22,536 bases of DNA, from the NCBI GenBank assembly GCA_000435055.1, contig FR879717.1, positions 19,134 through 41,669 on the forward strand. Direction: 5' to 3'. Every line of letters starts with the position of its first letter. Positions within the stretch are counted from its first letter, which is position 1. This stretch comes from Clostridium sp. CAG:138. GTDB lineage: Bacteria; Bacillota; Clostridia; Christensenellales; CAG-138. This document shows positions 8,271 through 15,935 of the stretch, in pieces. Both the position numbers and the translations under genes were made by a program. The notes under the pieces are model-generated. The model was not told the DNA's origin. It made no database searches and worked only from the letters and a program-made list of their open reading frames with translations.

Positions 8271-9347
8271 ATGCTGAACAGACTTAAACAGATGAAGCTG
8301 CATTATGAGCAGCTTGCGGAAAAAATCGCCTCCCCGGAGGTCATGGCGGACATGAACGCATGGCGTGAGCTTGTTAAAGAGCATTCAACGCTTGAACCGA
8401 TAATTACCGCTTACGATGAATACCTTGAAACGGAGCGCGGCATTGCGGATTGCAGGGCGATGCTCGATTCGGAAGAAACCGAGCAGGAGATGCGAACCCT
8501 TGCGGAAGAGGAGCTTGCGGAGCTTTCCCATAAAGCGGCGCAGCAGCAGGAGAATCTTAAAATTCTTTTGCTTCCGAAGGATAAAAACGATGAACGAAAC
8601 GTTATTATGGAAATACGCGCGGGCACGGGCGGGGATGAGGCGGCACTGTTCGGCGCAGTGCTGATGCGCATGTATCAACGCTATGCCGAGCGGCATAATT
8701 TCAAATACGAGCTCATCGATATTGCCGAAACGGAAATGGGCGGGATTAAGGAAGCCACGTTCAGTCTCAACGGCCGCGGTGCATATTCCCGAATGAAATA
8801 CGAGAGCGGAGTGCACAGGGTTCAGCGAGTGCCCGAAACGGAGACTCAGGGGCGGATTCACACAAGCGCGGCAACGGTTGCGGTGCTTCCCGAGGCGGAG
8901 GATATTGACGTTGAAATCAATCCCGGAGATTTGCGCATAGACACGTACCGTTCAAGCGGCGCAGGCGGGCAGCATGTTAACAAAACGGAGAGCGCGATAA
9001 GAATAACGCATCTTCCGACGGGGCTTGTTGTTCAAAGCCAGGATGAGCGCAGCCAGGGCCGCAATAAAGAACAGGCAATGAAGGTGCTTAAAAGCCGCCT
9101 TTATGAAATGTATCGCGCGGAAGCTGCGGCAAAAGAAGCATCGGCGCGCAAAAGTCAAGTCGGTTCCGGCGACAGAAGCGAAAGAATCCGAACCTACAAC
9201 TTCCCGCAGGGACGCGTTACGGATCACAGAATCGGCATGACAATTTATAAACTGCCGCAGTTCATTGACGGCGATATGGATGAAATTATCGAAGGACTGA
9301 TTCTTGCCGAACGCACAAAGCAGCTCGCGGGTGAGGATGCGGAGTGA
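8271..9347 (+). CDS. prfA: Peptide chain release factor 1
   Basis: A 358-residue class I release factor reading UAA and UAG. The stop-codon recognition tripeptide P-x-T is PET at 188-190 within VQRVPETETQGRIH. The catalytic GGQ is at 232-234 in SSGAGGQHVNKTES, and Q234 is the residue methylated by PrmC, encoded just upstream. Length and domain order (N-terminal helices, PCRF domain, GGQ domain, C-terminal tail) are normal. ACAGGAT just upstream is a modest ribosome-binding site. The gene ends before a strong bidirectional hairpin. Confidence 0.96.
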   Translation: MLNRLKQMKLHYEQLAEKIASPEVMADMNAWRELVKEHSTLEPIITAYDEYLETERGIADCRAMLDSEETEQEMRTLAEEELAELSHKAAQQQENLKILLLPKDKNDERNVIMEIRAGTGGDEAALFGAVLMRMYQRYAERHNFKYELIDIAETEMGGIKEATFSLNGRGAYSRMKYESGVHRVQRVPETETQGRIHTSAATVAVLPEAEDIDVEINPGDLRIDTYRSSGAGGQHVNKTESAIRITHLPTGLVVQSQDERSQGRNKEQAMKVLKSRLYEMYRAEAAAKEASARKSQVGSGDRSERIRTYNFPQGRVTDHRIGMTIYKLPQFIDGDMDEIIEGLILAERTKQLAGEDAE

Positions 9348-9398
9348 GTCGGGTCGGAAAGACAATAAACCGCTGAAAACTGATACGGATATAATTTA

Positions 9399-9442
9399 AA
9401 CATCGACCGTTCCGATTTTTGGAACGGTCGATGTTCTTGTTT
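9399..9442. terminator. Bidirectional terminator between prfA and the CoA-transferase genes
   Basis: A 15-bp perfect stem: AACATCGACCGTTCC (9399-9413) and its complement (9421-9435), with loop GATTTTT. It is followed on the + strand by TTCTTGTTT and on the minus strand by AAATTAT. It sits between convergent genes and can serve both. Confidence 0.85.
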
Positions 9443-9502
9443 AATACAATTTGAACACAATAACGAATGCATTCCGAAACACGGGGTGCATTCGGCACCG
9501 AC

Positions 9503-10159
9503 TTATGCCATGGGCTTCAGTTCGGGGGAAATGATAAGGGTTGCTTCGGTTGCTTCCTGAATCTGCTCAACGGTGAATTCGGGATTGTATTCGGTAAGCA
9601 GCAAACCTTCGGGAGTTACGAGCATAACGCCCATCTCGGTGATGATCTTTGTGATGCACTTAACTGCGGTGTAGGGCAGTTTGCATTTTTTAAGGATTTT
9701 GGGCTTGCCCTTTGCGGTGTGTTCCATTGCAACGATAACGTTCTTTGCGCCGACGAGCAAATCCATTGCACCGCCCATGCCGGGCATTTTTTTGCCGGGG
9801 ATGATCCAGTTTGCAAGGGAACCCTCTTCGTCAACTTCGAGGCCGCCGAGGATTGTTGCATCAACATGACCGCCGCGAATGAGTGCGAAAGAGGAGGCGC
9901 TGTCGATGAAGCATGCGCCGGGTGCTGCTGCGGAGGGGCTGCCGCCTGCATCAACAACGTGGAACGGATCGCGGTTTTCGTCCGTTACGGGGCCGGTGCC
10001 GATGGTGCCGTTCTCGCTCTGAAGGATAACGTGAACGTTTTCGGGAAGATATGCGGGAACGAGGGTGGGAAGACCGATGCCGAGGTTGACAACATCGCCG
10101 TCTTTAAGTTCTTTTGCAACACGCGCTGCGATGAACGCCTTTATCTGAGCCTTATCCAT
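9503..10159 (-). CDS. atoA: Acetoacetate-type CoA-transferase, beta subunit
   Basis: A 218-residue beta subunit of a family I CoA-transferase (AtoA/CtfB type). The catalytic glutamate lies in QSENGTIGTGP (E49), the signature that forms the glutamyl-CoA thioester. The Gly-rich segment GGAMDLLVGAKNVIVAMEHT is also typical. The start codon overlaps the stop of the alpha-subunit gene (TAATG), as expected for equimolar subunits. In lysine-fermenting Clostridia this enzyme moves CoA between acetoacetyl-CoA and butyrate or acetate, so it fits with kamB and kamC in the same window. Substrate choice between acetate and butyrate cannot be read from the sequence. Confidence 0.9.
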   Translation of the reverse strand: MDKAQIKAFIAARVAKELKDGDVVNLGIGLPTLVPAYLPENVHVILQSENGTIGTGPVTDENRDPFHVVDAGGSPSAAAPGACFIDSASSFALIRGGHVDATILGGLEVDEEGSLANWIIPGKKMPGMGGAMDLLVGAKNVIVAMEHTAKGKPKILKKCKLPYTAVKCITKIITEMGVMLVTPEGLLLTEYNPEFTVEQIQEATEATLIISPELKPMA

Positions 10160-10848
10160 TAAAGTTTGCCTCCTTCAACAACATAGTCAACAAATACGCC
10201 GTAAGTGCGGACGTTTTCGGGTTCGATTTCGCCGATTTCAACGATCTCTTCGGCTTCGGCAATAACCGTGTCTGCCGCGGTTGCCATAACAAGGTTAAAG
10301 TTGCTGGTGTTGCCCTTGTACCAAACGTTGCCCGCCTTGTCGATTTTTGCACCGCAAATAACGGCAAAATCGGCATGGATGGGTTTCATGAGCAAATAAT
10401 CACGGCCGTCAATCGTCTGTTTGCCGAGGCAATAGGGGCTGTCTTCAACGATGGTGCCGACGCCTGCGGGGGTGAGAACACCGCCGAGACCGCCGCCGCC
10501 CGCACGAATCATTTCGGCAAGGGAACCCTGCGGAATGAGCTGCACTTCGAGAGTGCCGTCAACCATGGACTGGGTCGCAACCTCGGGATTGAGGCCGACA
10601 TGGGTTGCGATGAGCTTTTTAATCTGCTTGTTGTGAACGAGCTTTGCAACGCCGTAGTAATCCTCACCCATGGGGCCGCCGGGCATTGATGCATCGTTGC
10701 TGATCATGGTCAGATCCTTAACGCCGCTCTTTGAGAGAGCATCGATGAATTTGTGGGCGTTGCCGCAGCCCATAAAGCCGCCGAACATAACGGTTGCGCC
10801 GTCGGGGATAAGCTTTACGGCTTCTTCCACAGTAATGAATTTAGGCAT
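10159..10848 (-). CDS. atoD: Acetoacetate-type CoA-transferase, alpha subunit
   Basis: A 229-residue alpha subunit of the same family I CoA-transferase (AtoD/CtfA type). The CoA-binding GGF signature is in TVMFGGFMGCGNAH near residue 22, and the conserved AEMIRAGGGGLGGVLTP and VWYKGNTSNFN segments are present. Start context is good (AAAAGGAGAGAAAG before ATG). It is first in a two-gene operon with the beta subunit and has a likely promoter at 10959-10987. The pair functions in short-chain acyl-CoA metabolism in the cytoplasm. Confidence 0.9.
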   Translation of the reverse strand: MPKFITVEEAVKLIPDGATVMFGGFMGCGNAHKFIDALSKSGVKDLTMISNDASMPGGPMGEDYYGVAKLVHNKQIKKLIATHVGLNPEVATQSMVDGTLEVQLIPQGSLAEMIRAGGGGLGGVLTPAGVGTIVEDSPYCLGKQTIDGRDYLLMKPIHADFAVICGAKIDKAGNVWYKGNTSNFNLVMATAADTVIAEAEEIVEIGEIEPENVRTYGVFVDYVVEGGKL

Positions 10849-10958
10849 ACTTTCTCTCCTTTTGATACTGACCCGAAAAGGGTCGGATTTTTGAAATCAT
10901 TTAAACAGAAACGGCGGAGCAAACGGGGTTTGCGTCGCAGCTCCTCCGTTCAACTGTA

Positions 10959-10987
10959 AGTATATACCTGTCGGAGGAAAAAATCAA
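10959..10987 (-). promoter_or_regulatory. Promoter of the CoA-transferase operon
   Basis: On the minus strand TTGATT (10987-10982), a 17-nt spacer and TATACT (10964-10959) match a housekeeping sigma promoter. The leader before atoD is about 100 nt and contains an imperfect inverted repeat (GGAGC...GCTCC, 10910-10949) of unknown role. Confidence 0.6.
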
Positions 10988-11012
10988 GCAAAGTTTCCGC
11001 AAAACTTCGATT

Positions 11013-11054
11013 ATGCGGGGACAGCGGGCAGATATGCGGGGACAGCGGGCAGGT
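11013..11054. repeat. Two 21-bp tandem repeats
   Basis: ATGCGGGGACAGCGGGCAG is repeated head to tail (11013-11033 and 11034-11054), with a single difference near the end of the unit (GAT versus GGT). It lies between the fusion-GTPase gene and the CoA-transferase promoter, outside any gene. Function unknown. Confidence 0.85.
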
Positions 11055-11125
11055 ATATCCGAATGCAGTGAATCCTGCTTAAGCTTTTCCCTGCGCCGCA
11101 TATGCCGCGCGGGGGACTTTATACA

Positions 11126-13813
11126 TCAGTCTTCATTTTCGCCGTTCGGCAGCGGCGGAATGCTGAGCTTTGTTTTTGCTTCTCCGCGCTTCAGCTCCGC
11201 CATGATGCCGCGAAGCTTTTCGTTCACGCTTTCAACCTCTGCTTCAAGCTCCCGCGCCGTCATGCGCAAAGTGCCGGTGCGCGTGCTTGCAAGCTGAATC
11301 ATTCCGTCGCCCGTTGCAACGCGAACGGAGTAGTTTTTTCCGATTTCGAATATCAGCCGCTCGATGAACATATCGGCCGTTTCGTTTTCCTTTGTGTATG
11401 CAACGCGCAGAGAATGATAATTGAAACGCTCTCCGGCATTGCCCTTCAGTTTATAGCCGTCAAAAACGAGTATGACCTCGTTCTTTTTGTATGCGCAATA
11501 GTTGCTTAGGATGTCCATCAGCTTTTTTCGCGCGGCGGCGATATCGCTTTTTGCAAGCTTACTCAGCCCTTCCCATGCGAATATGATGTTATATCCGTCA
11601 ACGATGAGGTAATCCTTCTTTTTGGGTTCGGCAGGCTCGGAGCTTTTAAATTTTGAATCCGAATCGCCGTTTTGCGCGGGGCGTTTGTACTCCGGCCGCT
11701 TAATCGGGCCGAATTCACGGAGCATAATGGCTTCAAGCTCCTTTTCGTCAACGTTCAAATTGCGGGAAAGCACTTTCGGGTTTACGGCACGGTGATTATC
11801 CGATTCGGGCGGCACGGAGTCGCTCGGGCGCGGAGTGCCTGTAAGGTTCAGCCCGGTATCAATATGCATATAGTTCCGAACGTCATTCCATTTAACAATG
11901 ACTCCTGCGCCGTGGGAGCAGAAAACGGAATCGGGAGTGTTTTCAAGGTCACGCTCCGGGTCATAGGCGAATTGCGCGATTACGCTTTCGGCATTTCGGC
12001 ATTGCCCGTAGTGCGAAAATTCACAGCCGAGCCGCCCTCTGCCGCGTGTGTATGCCGCAAGCTCACGCGTGTAGCCGCGCATGGCGGAGACGGGCGCAGT
12101 GCCGCAGAATGCGCAGCTTTCGCAGTCGGCGCCTTCTTCGGGCGCGGAAAAACTGCCGCCCATGCCGCGAATGTCGTTTATTGCTCTGCCGAGGTTTTCA
12201 CGCGGGAGTTCAAGTCGGAACGAGTAGAAAGGCTCCAACAGGATGTTTTGCGCGCACATCAATCCCTGCCGTACGGCGCGATAGGTTGCCTGTCGGAAAT
12301 CGCCGCCTTCGGTATGGTGCAGGCTCGCCCGCCCCGCAACGAGGGTCAGCTTCATATCCGTTATCGGTGAACCTGTCAGCACACCGAGATGAATTTTTTC
12401 GCGGAGATGCGCCAGCACAAGCCTTTGAATATCCGAATCGAGTGAATTAGGCGCACATGCGGAGGCGAAAACGAGCCCGCTCCCCGCGGGCAGCGGCTCC
12501 AACAGCAGATGAACTTCCGCGTAATGCCGCAGCGGTTCAAAATGCCCGACACCTTCAACAGGGGCAAGAATCGTTTCGCGGTATAAAATTCGCCCGTCAT
12601 CAACCGAAATTTCAACGCCAAACCGCTCCGAAATAAGCTTTTTCAGAATTTCAATCTGCATTTCGCCCATCAGCCTTGCCTGAAGTTCGTGCACATTATC
12701 GGTTTTGTCGAGTTTCAGCGTCGGGTCCTCATCCTCCAGCCGTTTGAGTTTCGGAAGGAATGTTCGCGCATCGCAATCGGAGGGAAGAAGGATTCGATAG
12801 CTCAGAACAGGTTCAAGCAGCGGAGGAAGTGCGGAATCCTCATCGCCCAAGCCCTGCCCGGGGTACGTTGCGGAAAGTCCGGAAACGGCCGCAAGATCGC
12901 CGCATTCGGCGCGTTCGGTTTGAGTGAATTTTGCACCGGAACAGAACACTATGCGGGCAACTTTTTCGGTCAGCCGTTCGCCGTTTCGCGCGGTATAGGC
13001 AACGGCAGTGCGCGGGGACAGACTTCCGCCCGTGAGGCGGATATGTGTCAGGCGCGTTCCCTGCGGATCGTAGGTGATTTTATAAACTCTTGCCGCAAAA
13101 TCCTTTTTAAATTTGCGTTCGCGGGAATAAAGCGAAAGGCAGGCGATAAAGTCGGAAACACCGTCCGTTTTCAGTGCCGAACCGAAAAAACAGGGAAAAA
13201 TCCTCCGTTCCGAAATTGCGGCGGCAATGTCCGCATCGACAATTCGTTTCGCGGAATGCTTTTCAAAAAGCTCATCATCGGCAAGAGCAAGATTTTCAAA
13301 GAAAGCTTCGCTTTTGCAGAATTCGGAGTCTGTACCTTCGCAGGGTTCAAATGCAATGCATCTTTCCGAAAGCCGCCGCTGAATCTCTTCGATAAGTTCG
13401 CTGCGGTTTCGCGGCATTATGTCTGTTTTATTGATGAAAATGAATGTCGGAATGCTGTATCTGCGCAAAAGCCGCCAAAGGGTTTCGGTATGGGACTGAA
13501 CTCCGTCGGTGCCGCTTACAACAAGCACCGCGTAATCAAGTACGCTCAGCGCGCGTTCTGCTTCGGCAGAAAAATCAACATGCCCGGGCGTGTCAACCAC
13601 AGTGAACTCTGTATTATTATAATTGAATTTTGCCTGCTTTGAAAATATCGTTATTCCGCGCGCCTTTTCAAGCGTGTGCGTGTCGAGGTATGCATCACCC
13701 CTGTCGACCCTGCCGCGCTTTCTTATCGCGCCGCTGAGGTAGAGCAGTGCTTCGCATAATGTTGTTTTGCCTGCGTCAACATGCGCAAGAATTCCGATTG
13801 CAAGCTTTTTCAT
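11126..13813 (-). CDS. TetM-like ribosomal-protection GTPase fused to a Rae1/YacP-like NYN ribonuclease domain
   Basis: An 895-residue protein. Residues ~1-650 follow EF-G/TetM architecture: G1 AHVDAGKTT, switch-I RGITI, G3 DTPGH, G4 NKTD, then EF-G-like domains, with the TetM-like segments LLEPFYSFRLELP and ELAAYTRGRGR in domain IV. After a charged linker, residues ~732-880 match Rae1/YacP: DYLIVDGYNIIFAW, EVILVFDGYK, YTKENETADMFIE and TARELEAEVE. Rae1 cuts mRNA in the ribosomal A site, the same site that TetM-like GTPases enter. I chose the ATG at 13813 because GGCAGGAT precedes it, MKKLAIGILAHVDAGKTT fits the family start, and the frame's earlier start at 13855 would lie at the predicted transcription start. 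Inferred role: ribosome rescue or quality control, not necessarily tetracycline resistance. Confidence 0.88.
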   Translation of the reverse strand: MKKLAIGILAHVDAGKTTLCEALLYLSGAIRKRGRVDRGDAYLDTHTLEKARGITIFSKQAKFNYNNTEFTVVDTPGHVDFSAEAERALSVLDYAVLVVSGTDGVQSHTETLWRLLRRYSIPTFIFINKTDIMPRNRSELIEEIQRRLSERCIAFEPCEGTDSEFCKSEAFFENLALADDELFEKHSAKRIVDADIAAAISERRIFPCFFGSALKTDGVSDFIACLSLYSRERKFKKDFAARVYKITYDPQGTRLTHIRLTGGSLSPRTAVAYTARNGERLTEKVARIVFCSGAKFTQTERAECGDLAAVSGLSATYPGQGLGDEDSALPPLLEPVLSYRILLPSDCDARTFLPKLKRLEDEDPTLKLDKTDNVHELQARLMGEMQIEILKKLISERFGVEISVDDGRILYRETILAPVEGVGHFEPLRHYAEVHLLLEPLPAGSGLVFASACAPNSLDSDIQRLVLAHLREKIHLGVLTGSPITDMKLTLVAGRASLHHTEGGDFRQATYRAVRQGLMCAQNILLEPFYSFRLELPRENLGRAINDIRGMGGSFSAPEEGADCESCAFCGTAPVSAMRGYTRELAAYTRGRGRLGCEFSHYGQCRNAESVIAQFAYDPERDLENTPDSVFCSHGAGVIVKWNDVRNYMHIDTGLNLTGTPRPSDSVPPESDNHRAVNPKVLSRNLNVDEKELEAIMLREFGPIKRPEYKRPAQNGDSDSKFKSSEPAEPKKKDYLIVDGYNIIFAWEGLSKLAKSDIAAARKKLMDILSNYCAYKKNEVILVFDGYKLKGNAGERFNYHSLRVAYTKENETADMFIERLIFEIGKNYSVRVATGDGMIQLASTRTGTLRMTARELEAEVESVNEKLRGIMAELKRGEAKTKLSIPPLPNGENED

Positions 13814-13864
13814 AAATATCCTGCCTGTTTCACCGCAAATGCGGACGAACTTCATTTTAAGGTA

Positions 13865-13892
13865 ATTATAACAGGAACGGAAGGGAAAACAA
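13865..13892 (-). promoter_or_regulatory. Probable promoter of the GTPase-NYN fusion gene
   Basis: Minus strand TTGTTT (13892-13887), a 16-nt spacer and a perfect TATAAT (13870-13865). It lies about 50 bp upstream of the chosen start codon and is divergent from the proS promoter. Confidence 0.5.
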
Positions 13893-13988
13893 AGATATAT
13901 TTAAAGCCCGAAAACGGAAAATAAAATGCGGACAGGTGCGGAAGCTTAATGTTTTTTTAAGTAATACCGAATCCTGCATTTTTCTGCA

Positions 13989-14017
13989 TTGACACGGCCT
14001 CCGGTGAATGTTATAAT
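13989..14017 (+). promoter_or_regulatory. Consensus promoter of the T-box/proS unit
   Basis: TTGACA (13989-13994), a 17-nt spacer and TATAAT (14012-14017): a perfect housekeeping promoter. Transcription would start near 14024, just before T-box Stem I. Confidence 0.88.
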
Positions 14018-14041
14018 AGGCTGTCAATTGATTTTTTGCGA

Positions 14042-14296
14042 TGAATGGGCAAAAACCGCGCTCAACGGAGCACAGAGAGTCTGCATTAGGTGCGAGCAGA
14101 TGTCCGCGTTCGGTTATCCCGCCCATGAGCACGGAAAAGTAAAGTGCATTGAGCCGTTTGCGGCTTGCAGTGTTCCGCAATTTTCTGCGCAGAAGTGCGT
14201 TACAACTTTCGAGGCGGAGTGGCTGCCATTTCGCGAAATAAGGTGGTACAGTGCTTAACGCGCCCTTGTGAATTTTTTCGCACGGGTGCTTTTTTT
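14042..14296 (+). promoter_or_regulatory. T-box leader (tRNA-Pro sensing) upstream of proS
   Basis: Stem I closes with ATGGGC (14045-14050) and GCCCAT (14121-14126). Above it AACCG (14054-14058) pairs with CGGTT (14111-14115). The 3' side of the internal loop between them is ATCCC, so CCC (14118-14120, followed by G) is the likely proline specifier. The T-box motif AAGGTGGTACAGTGC lies near 14240-14254. Its UGGU bulge would pair with a tRNA acceptor end carrying discriminator A, as in bacterial tRNA-Pro. The terminator is at 14260-14296. Uncharged tRNA-Pro should favour the antiterminator and turn proS on. Confidence 0.9.
14260..14296 (+). terminator. T-box-controlled intrinsic terminator
   Basis: GCGCCCTTGTG (14260-14270) pairs with CGCACGGGTGC (14279-14289), with two G-T pairs and one mismatch, followed by seven T residues (14290-14296). 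Its 5' arm overlaps the bases needed for the T-box antiterminator. Confidence 0.85.
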
Positions 14297-14362
14297 AAGC
14301 AAAAGTCAGATGCTTTTATTATTCTTAACGGAAATATTAATAACAACGGAGGAAATATTTCA

Positions 14363-15802
14363 ATGGCAAAACAAAAAGAAGAATTCGTTACGCATATCGC
14401 GTCCCGAACCGAAGATTTTCCGCAGTGGTACACGGATATCATTCTGAAGTCCGACATGGTTGACTATTCCGAGGTTAAGGGCTGCATGGTCATAAAACCC
14501 TACGGTTACGCCGTGTGGGAGCTTATGCAGCATGAACTTGATACGCGCTTTAAGGCGACAGGGCATAAAAACGCGTATTTCCCGCTGTTCATCCCCGAAC
14601 ACCTGCTCCAAAAAGAGAAGGACCATGTTGAAGGCTTTGCGCCCGAGGTTGCATGGGTCACTCAGGGCGGTGAAGAAAAGCTTGCGGAGCGTCTCTGCGT
14701 TCGCCCCACGAGTGAGACTATCATATGCTCAATGTATTCAAAATGGATCCAGTCCTACCGTGATTTACCTCTGCTCTATAACCAGTGGGCAAACGTTGTA
14801 AGATGGGAAAAGAACACCCGCCCCTTCCTGCGCACGAGCGAATTCCTCTGGCAGGAGGGCCACACCGCGCACGCAACCGCCGAGGAAGCACAGGAAGAAA
14901 CCGAGCGTATGCTTGAAGTTTACCGTGAATTTATGGAGAACGTGCTTGCAATTCCCGTTATCTGCGGCAGAAAGAGCGAAAAAGAGAAATTTGCGGGAGC
15001 GGAAGCAACCTATACCCTTGAGGCGATGATGCAGGACGGAAAAGCTTTGCAGATGGGAACGAGTCATAATCTCGGCGACCATTTTGCAAAGGCATATGAC
15101 ATCACTTATCTCAGCCGCGAGGGCAGGCATGAATACTGCTTCACAACGAGCTGGGGCGTCAGCACCCGCATGATTGGCGGCCTTATCATGACTCACGGCG
15201 ACGACCGCGGGCTTATGTTCCCGCCGCGCATTGCGCCCGTGCAGCTCATCATACTGCCCATTGCACAGCATAAGCCCGGCGTTCTCGACAAGGCATATGA
15301 GCTGAAGAAAATGCTTTCCAATGCAGGTATTCGCGTTGAACTCGACGACAGCGACCAGAGCGCGGGTTGGAAGTTCAACCAGTGGGAGATGAAGGGCGTA
15401 CCCGTTCGTCTTGAAATCGGTCCGAAGGACATCGAAAACAATCAGGTTGTTCTTGTTCGCCGTGATACGCACGAAAAACTCTTCGTTTCCATCGACGGCC
15501 TTGCAGACACGCTCAAACAGCTGTTTGATACAGTGCAGAACGATATGTATAACCGCGCAAAAGAAAATCGTATTGCGCATACTGTCGTTGCAAAGAATAT
15601 GGACGAGCTTAATGCGGGTGTTCAAAATGGATTTGTAAAGGCAATGTGGTGCGGTGACCGTGCATGTGAGGATAAAATTAAGGAAATGACAGGCGCAACC
15701 ACCCGCTGCATGCCCTTTGATGCCGACGATATCGGCAGCGATACCTGTGTTTGCTGCGGCAAAAAAGCAAAGGCAATGACATATTTTGCAAAGAGCTATT
15801 AA
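14363..15802 (+). CDS. proS: Prolyl-tRNA synthetase, short archaeal/eukaryal type
   Basis: A 479-residue class II aminoacyl-tRNA synthetase charging tRNA-Pro. Motif 2 is seen in RWEKNTRPFLRTSEFLWQEG (R147 onwards), followed by HTAHAT. GTSHNLGDHFAKAYDI is the conserved active-site segment, and motif 3 lies in the segment containing GDDRGLMFPPRIAP. The anticodon-binding domain follows (VQLIILPIAQHK), and the C-terminus has the Cys-containing CVCCGKKA and a terminal Tyr typical of this type. It lacks the editing insertion of the long bacterial form. The start at 14363 has GGAGG upstream and is preceded by the T-box leader. The frame is open further upstream, but only through the leader. Confidence 0.95.
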   Translation: MAKQKEEFVTHIASRTEDFPQWYTDIILKSDMVDYSEVKGCMVIKPYGYAVWELMQHELDTRFKATGHKNAYFPLFIPEHLLQKEKDHVEGFAPEVAWVTQGGEEKLAERLCVRPTSETIICSMYSKWIQSYRDLPLLYNQWANVVRWEKNTRPFLRTSEFLWQEGHTAHATAEEAQEETERMLEVYREFMENVLAIPVICGRKSEKEKFAGAEATYTLEAMMQDGKALQMGTSHNLGDHFAKAYDITYLSREGRHEYCFTTSWGVSTRMIGGLIMTHGDDRGLMFPPRIAPVQLIILPIAQHKPGVLDKAYELKKMLSNAGIRVELDDSDQSAGWKFNQWEMKGVPVRLEIGPKDIENNQVVLVRRDTHEKLFVSIDGLADTLKQLFDTVQNDMYNRAKENRIAHTVVAKNMDELNAGVQNGFVKAMWCGDRACEDKIKEMTGATTRCMPFDADDIGSDTCVCCGKKAKAMTYFAKSY

Positions 15803-15874
15803 GAGCTGCCAACCTGAAAAAAGTGAAGTCGAGACGTTTTTTTCAAAAACCGAAATCGACCGAGCAGATTAATT

Positions 15875-15901
15875 AAGCCCCCGGCAATTTGTCGGGGGCT
15901 T
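15875..15901. terminator. Strong hairpin between proS and the lipoprotein locus
   Basis: AAGCCCCCGGC pairs with GTCGGGGGCTT around loop AATTT (one G-T pair). It sits between convergent transcription units. The minus-strand side continues with AATTAAT and the + side lacks a T run, so termination of the minus-strand unit is somewhat better supported. A second hairpin lies at 15905-15935 (CATCGGC/GCCGATG with outer GCGGT/ACCGC). Confidence 0.6.
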
Positions 15902-15935
15902 GCGCGGTACATCGGCTTCGCCGATGCACCGCGGT

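Noticed and set aside
10869..10892. GACCC-GAAAA-GGGTC hairpin followed by ATTTTT as a + strand terminator
   Set aside because: The stem is only five pairs and both neighbouring genes are on the minus strand, so nothing would be terminated.
11013..11054. CRISPR array or replication origin at the tandem repeat
   Set aside because: There are only two adjacent units without spacers, and no DnaA boxes or AT-rich unwinding element nearby.
11126..13813. An acquired tetracycline-resistance determinant
   Set aside because: The NYN fusion, the cysteine cluster and the lack of mobile-element flanks argue for a resident translation factor. Resistance cannot be claimed from TetM similarity alone.
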